A program made the position numbers and the translations under genes. A stretch of 64,000 nt of DNA, taken from assembly GCA_036562495.1 (NCBI GenBank), contig DATCKA010000072.1, positions 10,057 to 74,056 on the forward strand. Reading direction: 5' to 3'. Positions 16,427 to 23,410 of this stretch are shown here, in pieces (position 1 is the stretch's first letter; the number at the start of each line of letters is the position of its first letter). Below the pieces are notes generated by a model. It saw only the letters and a program-made list of their open reading frames with translations, searched no databases and was not told the DNA's origin. The stretch comes from Geochorda sp036562495. Lineage in GTDB: Bacteria; Bacillota; Limnochordia; Limnochordales; Geochordaceae.

Positions 16427-16666
16427 ATGCTGCGGGAGAGCGTCCACGGAGTCTCCGGTGAGCCCGAGGCCCTGTCGCGAGGGTCGGGCGGCTTCATTCC
16501 ACGCTGGCTCCTGATCGCACCCCTCGTCGCCACCGGCGCCCTATCGATGGTGACGGGCTGGATGTTTCGCCCCCGGGGTCTGGCCGTGGGGAGCTACGGG
16601 TTGCTCCTGGCGACGGTCGCGGCCGTCGTCGTCTGGCGCCGGATGGGCCGGGAGGGATGGCGGTGA
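16427..16666 (+). CDS. Small two-helix membrane protein, unknown
   Basis: 79 residues from ATG 16427, with GTGGGGG about ten bases ahead. Two transmembrane helices: WLLIAPLVATGALSMVTGWMF and LAVGSYGLLLATVAAVVVWRRM. I recognise no family. It is placed after a terminator and ends in a GTGA overlap with another small membrane protein, so the two probably act together. The start is uncertain because the region before residue 20 is not hydrophobic and codon use is uninformative at this GC content. Confidence 0.5.
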   Translation: MLRESVHGVSGEPEALSRGSGGFIPRWLLIAPLVATGALSMVTGWMFRPRGLAVGSYGLLLATVAAVVVWRRMGREGWR

Positions 16667-16950
16667 GTCAGGCGGTCTGGATGTGGGCCAGCTGGGGGCT
16701 CGTGGCGGCGTACGGGGCCTGGACGGCGTGGCGCGAGATCTGGCCACAGGTGGCTGGGCTCTTGCAGCGCGCCGTGGCGAGCAGCGCCTTCGGCTCGTCG
16801 AGAGGGGCGGGGGCGCGGGGCCTGCTGCTGAGCGCTGCCGGCTGGCTGGTAGGGTGGGTCGTGCTCTGCACGCTGTGGGCGGCCCTCCTGTTGTGGAGCA
16901 GCCAGCTCGTCTGGTCCGGGGCTCCGCTGGCACGTGTTCTTTTCGGCTGA
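16663..16950 (+). CDS. Small two-helix membrane protein, unknown
   Basis: 95 residues from GTG 16663 in a GTGA overlap, with GGAGGG at 16651-16656; ATG 16657 would be too close to that site. Helix one is VWMWASWGLVAAYGAWTAW, helix two GWLVGWVVLCTLWAALLLW, joined by a basic, glycine-rich loop. Many tryptophans. I recognise no family. The pair 16427/16663 could be the membrane anchor of an enzyme encoded elsewhere, but nothing here shows this. Confidence 0.5.
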   Translation: MSQAVWMWASWGLVAAYGAWTAWREIWPQVAGLLQRAVASSAFGSSRGAGARGLLLSAAGWLVGWVVLCTLWAALLLWSSQLVWSGAPLARVLFG

Positions 16951-17078
16951 GCGCCCCCGGCCGACGCGGTGACCTCCTCCTACAAGCACAAAAACCTCGT
17001 CATGGATCTCCTTTCCTGAAAAAAGCTACGTCCTCCACCCCCAAGCCAGGAAGGTATTCACGGCACGCGCAGGAATAA

Positions 17079-17104
17079 CCCAGTACCCGGGGAGGGGTAC
17101 CGGG
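17079..17104 (+). repeat. Inverted repeat ahead of the MEDS-domain gene
   Basis: Arms CCCAGTACCC (17079-17088) and GGGTACCGGG (17095-17104), one mismatch, 6-base loop. It lies 21 bases before the TTG start and after an unusually A/T-rich stretch (16985-17030). It may be an operator or a hairpin in the leader. Confidence 0.4.
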
Positions 17105-17125
17105 CTCGCGCGGGGGTGACGCACG

Positions 17126-17698
17126 TTGCATGCTCACGATCGGCTGTGGGGCGTCTTGTCGCATCGGGCAGTGCCCGCACACGCTTGTTGGTTTTGCGCG
17201 GGTCCGCAGCACTTCGCGGCCGTGGTGGCGCCGCTGGCGTCGGCGGCGCTGAGGGCCGGGCGGTCCGTGCGCGTCCTGGGGCCTCCCGACTTCGTCGAGG
17301 CCTTGCGTGCCGACCGTCGTCTTCCCCCAGAGCGTCGTCTCGCCATCACGGAGCTCGATGGCCGGCACGACCACTCCTCGCGAGCACGGTACGTCCTCGA
17401 CGGCGTGCCGCCGGGGGCCCTGGTCGTGCATGCGATCGCCTCGGACGAGGCGGCAGGCTTACCCGGCCCAGACGAGCTCGATCGCCTGGACCACCTGGAG
17501 ACCCTCCTCGGCCGCCTCACCCTCGCGGGGCTCGTCGTGAGCCTGTGCGTCTACGACCTGTCGGCCGTCTGCCGCTGGCAGGCCGACGTCCTGGCCCAGC
17601 GACACCACTCCCACGTGCTGGCCGCCGGCCGGCTGCTGCCTATCATCGAAGCGCTAGGGCAGCCAGTCGAGAGCCCTCCTCCAGCGCTTGCCGATTGA
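17126..17698 (+). CDS. MEDS-domain protein
   Basis: 190 residues. The start ..HACWFCAGPQHFAAVVAP and the end LTLAGLVVSLCVYDLSAV..RQRHHSHVLAAGRLL match the two ends of the MEDS domain (DcmR-type sensory domain). In other proteins this domain is fused to sensor kinases or anti-anti-sigma parts; here it stands alone. TTG 17126 has GGGGG eight bases ahead. C21 and C24 (CWFC) sit where other members have a His-rich pattern, so metal or redox sensing is possible. The last 56 bases overlap the convergent 2-oxoacid oxidoreductase gamma gene. Confidence 0.65.
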   Translation: MHAHDRLWGVLSHRAVPAHACWFCAGPQHFAAVVAPLASAALRAGRSVRVLGPPDFVEALRADRRLPPERRLAITELDGRHDHSSRARYVLDGVPPGALVVHAIASDEAAGLPGPDELDRLDHLETLLGRLTLAGLVVSLCVYDLSAVCRWQADVLAQRHHSHVLAAGRLLPIIEALGQPVESPPPALAD

Positions 17699-18191
17699 GT
17701 GGCAGCAGGTGCTGGTGGCGCGGGTGGACGACCGTCGGCAGCGCCCTTTGCAGCGATTCGAGCGAGACGGCCCCCGTGGCGGCGGCAAGGGCCCCCAGGG
17801 CCACCATGTTGGCCACCGCAGGGGCGCCATGGGCCGACGCCCACTCGCTCGCGGGCACCATGAGCACCCGGATGTCGGTGCGCCGCGGTGGGACCGGTAT
17901 CAACGAGACGTTGGCCACCAGCACGCCGCCGGGGACCACCGTCGACTCGAAGCGCTCGAGTGACGGCCCGTTGAGGACGATGAGGCCGGTGGGCCGGGTG
18001 ACGACGGGCGATGCCACGGGCTCGTCGGCGATGACCACCGAGCAGTGGGCCGTACCACCCCGCATCTCGGGGCCGTAGGAAGGCGCCCACGACACCTCCC
18101 GGCCCTCGTCCATGGCGGCCTGGGCCAGCAGCACGCCCGCCAGCATCACGCCCTGGCCCCCGAAGCCCGCGATCAGGATCTGGTGCTCCAC
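17643..18191 (-). CDS. 2-oxoacid:acceptor oxidoreductase gamma subunit (VOR-type)
   Basis: 182 residues. GFGGQGVMLAGVLLAQAA at the N-terminus is the gamma-domain signature, followed by SYGPEMRGGTAHCSV. It starts at GTG 18191 immediately after the beta subunit's TAG (no gap). It is the last gene of the delta-alpha-beta-gamma order. It stabilises the alpha/beta core and takes part in CoA binding in this enzyme family. Convergent overlap of 56 bases with the MEDS-domain gene is unusual in this genome. Confidence 0.9.
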   Translation of the reverse strand: MEHQILIAGFGGQGVMLAGVLLAQAAMDEGREVSWAPSYGPEMRGGTAHCSVVIADEPVASPVVTRPTGLIVLNGPSLERFESTVVPGGVLVANVSLIPVPPRRTDIRVLMVPASEWASAHGAPAVANMVALGALAAATGAVSLESLQRALPTVVHPRHQHLLPLNRQALEEGSRLAALALR

Positions 18192-18974
18192 CTACGCCGC
18201 CCCCCGTACGTCCTTGAATTCGCCCAGCGGATAGTGGGGGATCATCCGCTCCTCGATCCAGCGCAAGGCCTCCCGAGGAGGGAGCCCCCAGTTGACCGGG
18301 CAGCTCGAGAGCAGCTCGACCATCGAGAACCCAAGCCCCTGGAGCTGCACCTCGAACGCCTTGCGGATGGCCCGCTTGGCCCGCCCGACGTGCAGAGGGT
18401 CGTGCAGCGACATGCGTGCCACGTACGCCGTGCCGTCCAGGGTGGCCAGGATCTCGCTCATCCGGATGGGATGGCCGGCCCGCTCGGCCATGCGGCCTGC
18501 GGGGGTCGTGGTGGTGGCCTGACCGACCAGGGTGGTGGGGGCCATCTGCCCGCCGGTCATGCCATAGATGGCGTTGTTGATGAAGATGACCGTGATGCGC
18601 TCGCCACGGGCGGCGGCGTGCACGATCTCGGCCGTGCCGATGGCGGCCAGGTCGCCGTCTCCCTGATAGGTGAAGACCACCGCATCAGGGTGCACGCGCT
18701 TGATGCCGGTGGCCACGGCTGGCGCACGGCCGTGGGCTGCCTGCTGGAAGTCGCATCGGAAGTACTCGAAGGCGAAGACGGAGCAGCCCACCGATGCGAC
18801 CCCGATGGTGCGCTCCAGGATGCCCAGCTCGTCGATGACCTCGGCCACCAGGCGGTGAGCCAGCCCGTGCGTGCAACCGGGACAGTAGTGGAAGGGCTTG
18901 TCGCTCAAGGCCCGAGGCCGGGCGGCCACCACACGGGCACGGGACTCGCTCGAGACCTCCACGGTGCGTGCCAT
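18192..18974 (-). CDS. 2-oxoacid:acceptor oxidoreductase beta subunit (VOR-type, TPP)
   Basis: 260 residues. HYCPGCTHGLAHRL carries the cluster cysteines, VGCSVF a third, and TYQGDGDLAAIGTAEI followed by NNAIYGMTGGQMAPTT the TPP-Mg site. CPVNWG near the C-terminus adds another Cys. It resembles 3-methyl-2-oxobutanoate and 2-oxoglutarate ferredoxin oxidoreductase beta chains. ATG 18974 has GTGAGG six bases ahead; GTG 18986 would overlap the alpha stop as GTGA. It works with the alpha subunit in acyl-CoA formation. Confidence 0.9.
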   Translation of the reverse strand: MARTVEVSSESRARVVAARPRALSDKPFHYCPGCTHGLAHRLVAEVIDELGILERTIGVASVGCSVFAFEYFRCDFQQAAHGRAPAVATGIKRVHPDAVVFTYQGDGDLAAIGTAEIVHAAARGERITVIFINNAIYGMTGGQMAPTTLVGQATTTTPAGRMAERAGHPIRMSEILATLDGTAYVARMSLHDPLHVGRAKRAIRKAFEVQLQGLGFSMVELLSSCPVNWGLPPREALRWIEERMIPHYPLGEFKDVRGAA

Positions 18975-18982
18975 GGGGAGCC

Positions 18983-20098
18983 TCACCCTCTCGTCTGGCC
19001 TGCGGCCGACGTCGGCGCCGCTAGCTGATGCCACACGGACTCCAGGTACCGGACGATCTCGTCGGGTTCGGGCAGCATCCCCCCGGTGCGCCCGTAGAAG
19101 AAGACGGGCCTGCGTCCCTCGACCGCCAGCCGCACGTCCTCCACCATCTGACCCAGGCTCAGCTCGACGGTGACGAACGCCACGGCCCGATCCATCAGGG
19201 CGTCGAAGGTCGCCCGGGGGTAGGGCCAAAGGGTGATGGGCCGCACCAACCCGACCGGGATGCCGGCCCGGCGGGCCGCCCTCATGGCCGCTCGGGCGAT
19301 GCGGGCGGCGGTGCCGTAGGCGACCAGGAAAAGACGGGACTGGCCGTCGGGATCCTCCACCACAGCTCGCTGCTCGGCCTGCTCGATGGCCCGGTGCTTC
19401 TGCTGGAGGCGCAGGTTGTGGGCCTCGAGCTCGGCGGGGTCGAGGTAGAAGGAGCTGATGACGTTGGGTGGCCGCCCCCGAGCCCCGGTGGTGGCCCACG
19501 GGCGGCGCGGCGGCTCGACGGGCCGCTCGGGCGGAAGCACGACAGGCTCCATCATCTGCCCGAGCAGGCCGTCGCCGACCACCATGACCGGGATGCGATA
19601 CCGCTCGGCCAGCTCGAAGGCGTCGACCATGGAGTCGGCCAGCTCTTGCACGGAGGCGGGCGCCAGGACGATGAGGCGGTAGTCACCATGTCCCCCGCCT
19701 CGGGTCGCCTGGAAGTAGTCGGCCTGAGACGGGTGAATCCCGCCCAGCCCCGGGCCTCCCCGCATCATGTTGACGATGACGCAGGGCAGCTCGGCGCCGG
19801 CGATGTAGGAGATGCCCTCCTGCTTGAGGCTGATGCCGGGACTCGACGACGAGGTCATGACGCGGCCGCCGGCGCCCGCCGCGCCGTAGACCATGTTGAT
19901 GGCGGCCACCTCGCTCTCGGCCTGCAGGAAGACGCCCCCCACCTCGGGCAGGCGGCGCGCCATGTACTCGGGCAGCTCGGACTGGGGGGTGATGGGGTAT
20001 CCGAAGAAGTAGCGGCATCCGGCCCGGATGGCCGCCTCTCCCATCGCCTCCAGCCCCTTCATCAACACACGCCGGCCGTTGCTGCTGGGCGAAGTCAC
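18983..20098 (-). CDS. vorB: 3-methyl-2-oxobutanoate dehydrogenase-type alpha subunit (VorB)
   Basis: 371 residues. GCRYFFGYPITPQSELPEYM and QAESEVAAINMVYGAAGAG are the alpha-subunit TPP-interacting motifs, then MTSSSSPGISLKQEGISY and MMRGGPGLGGIHPSQ. The protein has the short VorB-like length. It oxidises branched-chain or related 2-oxoacids with CoA, reducing ferredoxin. Start is GTG 20098. It follows the ferredoxin subunit by about 40 bases. The separate amino acid dehydrogenase at 47617-48693 could supply its substrates. Confidence 0.88.
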   Translation of the reverse strand: MTSPSSNGRRVLMKGLEAMGEAAIRAGCRYFFGYPITPQSELPEYMARRLPEVGGVFLQAESEVAAINMVYGAAGAGGRVMTSSSSPGISLKQEGISYIAGAELPCVIVNMMRGGPGLGGIHPSQADYFQATRGGGHGDYRLIVLAPASVQELADSMVDAFELAERYRIPVMVVGDGLLGQMMEPVVLPPERPVEPPRRPWATTGARGRPPNVISSFYLDPAELEAHNLRLQQKHRAIEQAEQRAVVEDPDGQSRLFLVAYGTAARIARAAMRAARRAGIPVGLVRPITLWPYPRATFDALMDRAVAFVTVELSLGQMVEDVRLAVEGRRPVFFYGRTGGMLPEPDEIVRYLESVWHQLAAPTSAAGQTRG

Positions 20099-20140
20099 CG
20101 GCCACTCCCCCCTTCGACACGGGCAGACCCGGCGTCGAGA

Positions 20141-20380
20141 CTATCCCGCCACCGGGGTCGCCGGACGCAACACGGTGATGGAGATGGCAGCCTCGGGGCA
20201 CATGCGGGCGCAGTGCGCGCATCCGGTACAGGCCTCGGCTCGCGCGACGACCGCGGGCCGGTAGCCAGCGGCGTTGAAATCGCGGTCGGAAAGGGCTAGG
20301 ACATCGGCGGGGCAAAAGGAGATGCACAGCTCGCAGCCCTTACAGCGGTCGCGATCGATGGTGACGGTAACCGCTTTCAA
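20141..20380 (-). CDS. Ferredoxin-like delta subunit, 2 x [4Fe-4S]
   Basis: 79 residues from TTG 20380, which has a strong AAGGAGG eight bases ahead. Two full cluster motifs: CKGCELCISFCP and CTGCAHCARMCP. The small dicluster protein is the electron acceptor subunit of VOR/KOR-type enzymes, passing electrons from the TPP site to free ferredoxin. It is first in the operon. Reading upstream of TTG 20380 gives no conserved sequence. Confidence 0.92.
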   Translation of the reverse strand: MKAVTVTIDRDRCKGCELCISFCPADVLALSDRDFNAAGYRPAVVARAEACTGCAHCARMCPEAAISITVLRPATPVAG

Positions 20381-20451
20381 TATCGACACCTCCTTCGGTC
20401 CCCTTCCAACCAAAAGTACCTCGTCGAAGCCTGCCGAACCTGCCGCGCCGG

Positions 20452-20480
20452 TTGACACACCCTACCCCCGTCGCTATCAT
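20452..20480 (+). promoter_or_regulatory. Promoter of the met transporter operon
   Basis: Consensus TTGACA (20452-20457) and TATCAT (20475-20480) with a 17-base spacer. Start is predicted near 20487, about 20 bases ahead of the riboswitch P1 helix. Confidence 0.8.
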
Positions 20481-20506
20481 TTGAGCAAAAGTGAATCCGG
20501 CGGCAG

Positions 20507-20621
20507 ACCTGGTATCCAGAGTGGCGGAGGGACTGGCCCGATGAAGCCCGGCAACCGGCGACGCGCCGTGCGTCGCAGTGGTGCCAACTCCTGCCGGCGA
20601 TAGCCCGGAGAGATACGAGGT
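20507..20621 (+). promoter_or_regulatory. SAM-I (S-box) riboswitch aptamer
   Basis: The conserved S-box blocks are present: CCAGAGTGGCGGAGGGACTG, then GGCCCGATGAAGCCCGGCAA and GGTGCCAACTCCTGCC. P1 pairs 20507-20516 (ACCTGGTATC) with 20612-20621 (GATACGAGGT), with one G-G mismatch. It binds S-adenosylmethionine and shuts off the methionine transporter below. The 3' strand of P1 also pairs with the terminator, see the next entry. Confidence 0.95.
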
Positions 20622-20640
20622 CCCGAGGCTGGGCGCGCAT

Positions 20641-20671
20641 GACCTCTTCCGGGTGGAAGAGGTCTTTTTTT
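20641..20671 (+). terminator. SAM-controlled intrinsic terminator
   Basis: Perfect stem GACCTCTTCC (20641-20650) / GGAAGAGGTC (20655-20664), 4-base loop, then seven T. GAGGTC at 20617-20622, in the 3' strand of riboswitch P1, can instead pair with GACCTC at 20641-20646 as an antiterminator. SAM binding frees the terminator: the classic off switch. Confidence 0.93.
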
Positions 20672-20714
20672 GCACCGCAACCGACGCCGAGGGACCGGGA
20701 CGTGGCGGGTGGAC

Positions 20715-21833
20715 ATGCGAGCCGAGATCGTGCGAAACGAGGCGACCTGGGCGGCCCCCATCCCGGTCGAAGGGCGGGATGGCGCTACCCCGCATCCCGA
20801 GGGCGTGGCGCCCACGGTGAGGCTGGAGGGGTTGTGCAAGACCTTCCGGCAAGGAGGGCGGGAGGTCGTCGCGCTGCGCGACGTCTCCCTGGAGGTGTGG
20901 CCCGGCGAGTCCTTCGGCATCATCGGGCTCTCGGGGGCGGGCAAGAGCACCCTGGTGCGCTGCATCAACCTCCTGGAGCGCCCGGATCGCGGGCGCGTCT
21001 GGGTCGACGGGGTCGAGTTGACCGCCCTGGGGGCCGGACGGCTGCGGGAGGCCCGACGGCGCATCGGGATGGTCTTTCAACACTTCAATTTGCTCCACTC
21101 CCGCACCGTCTTCGGCAACGTGGCCTTTCCACTGGAGATCGCCGGGGTCCCCCGGGCGCGCATCCGGGCCAGGGTGATGGAGCTCCTGGACCTGGTGGGG
21201 CTGGCGGATCGGGCCCATGCGTACCCCTCGCAGCTGAGCGGCGGTCAGCGTCAGCGGGTGGGGATCGCCCGTGCCCTGGCACCGGAGCCCCGGGTGCTGC
21301 TGTGCGACGAGCCCACCTCCGCGCTGGACGCCGAGACCACGTCGCAGATCCTGGCGCTGCTGCGACGCATCAACCGTGAGCTCGGCATCACCATGCTCAT
21401 CATCACCCACGAGCTGACGGTGGTGCAGGCCATCTGCGACCGGGTAGCGGTGATGGCCGAGGGAAGGGTCGAGGAGGTGGGCGACACCATCTCGGTCCTG
21501 ACACGGCCCCGTTCGGCCGCTGCCCGGCGACTGGTCGGCGCACCCGCGGCACGGGCACTGGCCCACCTGGTCGGGGGGGCCGACGGTGCCACGGCGCCGC
21601 CCGGGCGTCTGTTTCGTCTGGCCTTCCTGGGGCCGGTGGCCGAGCGGCCCGTCATCTCCGAGGTGGTACGGGCCTTCGACGTGACCATCAACATCGTCCA
21701 CGGCAACGTGGACCGCATCGGGCGCACGCCCTTCGGCACCCTGGTGGTGGCCATCGATGGGGAGCCCCACCAGGTGGAGGCTGCCGTGGAGACCATGCGC
21801 TCGTGGGGCGTCGAGGTGGTGGCGTGGGAATGA
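20715..21833 (+). CDS. metN: Methionine ABC transporter ATP-binding protein MetN
   Basis: 372 residues. Walker A GLSGAGKST, Q-loop QHFNLL, signature LSGGQRQRV, Walker B LLCDEPTSALD and switch ITHEL. The C-terminal ~80 residues are the NIL/ACT-like domain (VNIVHGNV.., GTLVVAIDG) that binds methionine and inhibits transport when the cytosolic level is high. The protein is preceded by the SAM riboswitch, so synthesis is also under SAM control. The N-terminal ~45 residues are an unconserved extension. ATG 20715 has GGGTGG ahead. metI overlaps by ATGA. Confidence 0.95.
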   Translation: MRAEIVRNEATWAAPIPVEGRDGATPHPEGVAPTVRLEGLCKTFRQGGREVVALRDVSLEVWPGESFGIIGLSGAGKSTLVRCINLLERPDRGRVWVDGVELTALGAGRLREARRRIGMVFQHFNLLHSRTVFGNVAFPLEIAGVPRARIRARVMELLDLVGLADRAHAYPSQLSGGQRQRVGIARALAPEPRVLLCDEPTSALDAETTSQILALLRRINRELGITMLIITHELTVVQAICDRVAVMAEGRVEEVGDTISVLTRPRSAAARRLVGAPAARALAHLVGGADGATAPPGRLFRLAFLGPVAERPVISEVVRAFDVTINIVHGNVDRIGRTPFGTLVVAIDGEPHQVEAAVETMRSWGVEVVAWE

Positions 21834-22471
21834 GCACGCAGCTCTTGTGGCGGGCGACGCTGGAGACCCTCTACATGACAGGCGTGGCGACCCTGCTGGC
21901 ACACCTGGTGGGCATCCCGATGGGGGTGCTCCTGGTGGTGACGGATCGAGGCCACGTGCTGGAGCGGCGGTGGCTTCACGAGGTGCTGGCCGCCGTGGTC
22001 AACATCGGGCGCTCCGTGCCCTTCATCATCCTGCTGGTCGCCATCATCCCCTTCACGCGGTGGGTGGTGGGCACCTCCATCGGGACCAGCGCCGCCATGG
22101 TGCCGCTGACCGTGGCGGCCATCCCGTTCGTGGCTCGATTGGTGGAGACGGCGCTGCGGGAGGTCGATCCCGGCGTGGTGGAGGCCGCGCTCTCCATGGG
22201 CGCCACCCCGTGGCAGATCGTCACGCGGGTCCTGCTGCCCGAGGCGCTGCCCTCCCTGGCCTTGGGGGCCGCCATCACCGCCGTCAGCGTGCTGGGATAC
22301 TCGGCGATGGCCGGAGCCGTGGGAGGGGGTGGGCTCGGGGATCTGGCGGTCCGCTACGGCTACCAGCGGTTTCGCACGGACGTCATGATCCAGACCGTCG
22401 TGCTGCTGGTGATCCTCGTTCAAGCCATCCAGGCCGCGGGCGACGCAGCTGCCCGTCGGCTTCGCCACTAG
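21830..22471 (+). CDS. metI: Methionine ABC transporter permease MetI
   Basis: 213 residues, starting in an ATGA overlap with metN. About five transmembrane helices and the permease EAA loop EAALSMGATPWQIVTRVLLPEALPSL. This arrangement matches MetI, which forms the transmembrane pore dimer. The N-terminus WRATLETLYMTGVATLLAHLVG is typical. Transport of D- or L-methionine is expected in complex with MetN and MetQ. Confidence 0.95.
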   Translation: MSTQLLWRATLETLYMTGVATLLAHLVGIPMGVLLVVTDRGHVLERRWLHEVLAAVVNIGRSVPFIILLVAIIPFTRWVVGTSIGTSAAMVPLTVAAIPFVARLVETALREVDPGVVEAALSMGATPWQIVTRVLLPEALPSLALGAAITAVSVLGYSAMAGAVGGGGLGDLAVRYGYQRFRTDVMIQTVVLLVILVQAIQAAGDAAARRLRH

Positions 22472-22513
22472 ACTCGAGGAGTCCGTCAGGAAAAGGGGGG
22501 CGTCCTTCGTAAG

Positions 22514-23365
22514 ATGTATCAGGACAAGCTGACCTCGGCCGGCCCCGCCCGGCGATGGGTGCTGGGCCTGGCAGCGGTGCTGCTGCTGGCGGTGGGGCTG
22601 GGCAGCATCGTGGCGGACGTGCAGGCCGCAGGGCCGGCAGTGGTGCGCATCGGGGCCACCCCGGTACCTCACGCCGAGGTGCTGGAGTTCATCAAGCCGC
22701 TGCTGGCGCAGGAGGGCATCGAGCTGCGCATCATCGAGTTTACCGACTACGTGCGTCCCAATCTGGCCCTGGCCGACGGGGAGCTGGAGGCCAACTACTT
22801 CCAGCACATCCCCTACTTGGAGACCTTCTCCAGGGATCACCGGCTGGATCTGACGTACATCGCCCGTGTGCACATCGAGCCCATGGGCCTCTACTCGCAA
22901 AAGGTGCGCAGCGTGGAGGCCCTTCGGCAGGGGGCCGTCGTGGCCATCCCCAACGACCCGACCAACGCCGGGCGCGCGCTGCAGCTGCTGCAGCAGGCCG
23001 GTCTGGTGGAGCTCAAGCCCGGCCTGGGCCTGTCGGCCACGGTCCTCGACATCGTGCGCAATCCCAAGGGGCTGGTGATCCGGGAGCTGGAGGCGGCCCA
23101 GCTGCCGCGGGTCCTGCCCGACGTCGACGCCGCGGTCATCAACGGCAACTACGCCCTGGAGGCGGGCCTGCGGCCCATCTCCGACGCGATCGTGCTGGAG
23201 GACGTCCAGCAGCCCTACGTCAGCCCGCTGGCCAACGTCCTGGCGGTGCGCAGCCGTGACAAGGACAACCCGGTGCTGAAGAAGGTGGCCGAGGTCCTCA
23301 CCTCCGAGGCGGTGCGACAATTCCTGCTGGACCGCTACAAGGGGGCTGTCCTGCCGGCCTTCTGA
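22514..23365 (+). CDS. metQ: Methionine-binding protein MetQ, without lipobox
   Basis: 283 residues, NlpA/MetQ family: VRIGATPVPHAEVLEFIKP, then FTDYVRPNLALADGELEANYFQHIPYLE and the D-x-A-x-INGNYA ligand loop. The N-terminal signal (RWVLGLAAVLLLAVGLG) has no cysteine, and I see none in the whole protein, so the usual lipoprotein anchor of Gram-positive MetQ is missing. It may stay tethered by an uncleaved signal or be released. AAAAGGGGGG precedes ATG 22514. Confidence 0.92.
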   Translation: MYQDKLTSAGPARRWVLGLAAVLLLAVGLGSIVADVQAAGPAVVRIGATPVPHAEVLEFIKPLLAQEGIELRIIEFTDYVRPNLALADGELEANYFQHIPYLETFSRDHRLDLTYIARVHIEPMGLYSQKVRSVEALRQGAVVAIPNDPTNAGRALQLLQQAGLVELKPGLGLSATVLDIVRNPKGLVIRELEAAQLPRVLPDVDAAVINGNYALEAGLRPISDAIVLEDVQQPYVSPLANVLAVRSRDKDNPVLKKVAEVLTSEAVRQFLLDRYKGAVLPAF

Positions 23366-23410
23366 GCGGCTACGGGAGGATGCCGTCAGGAGGTCGTCAG
23401 GGGCGTTTGC

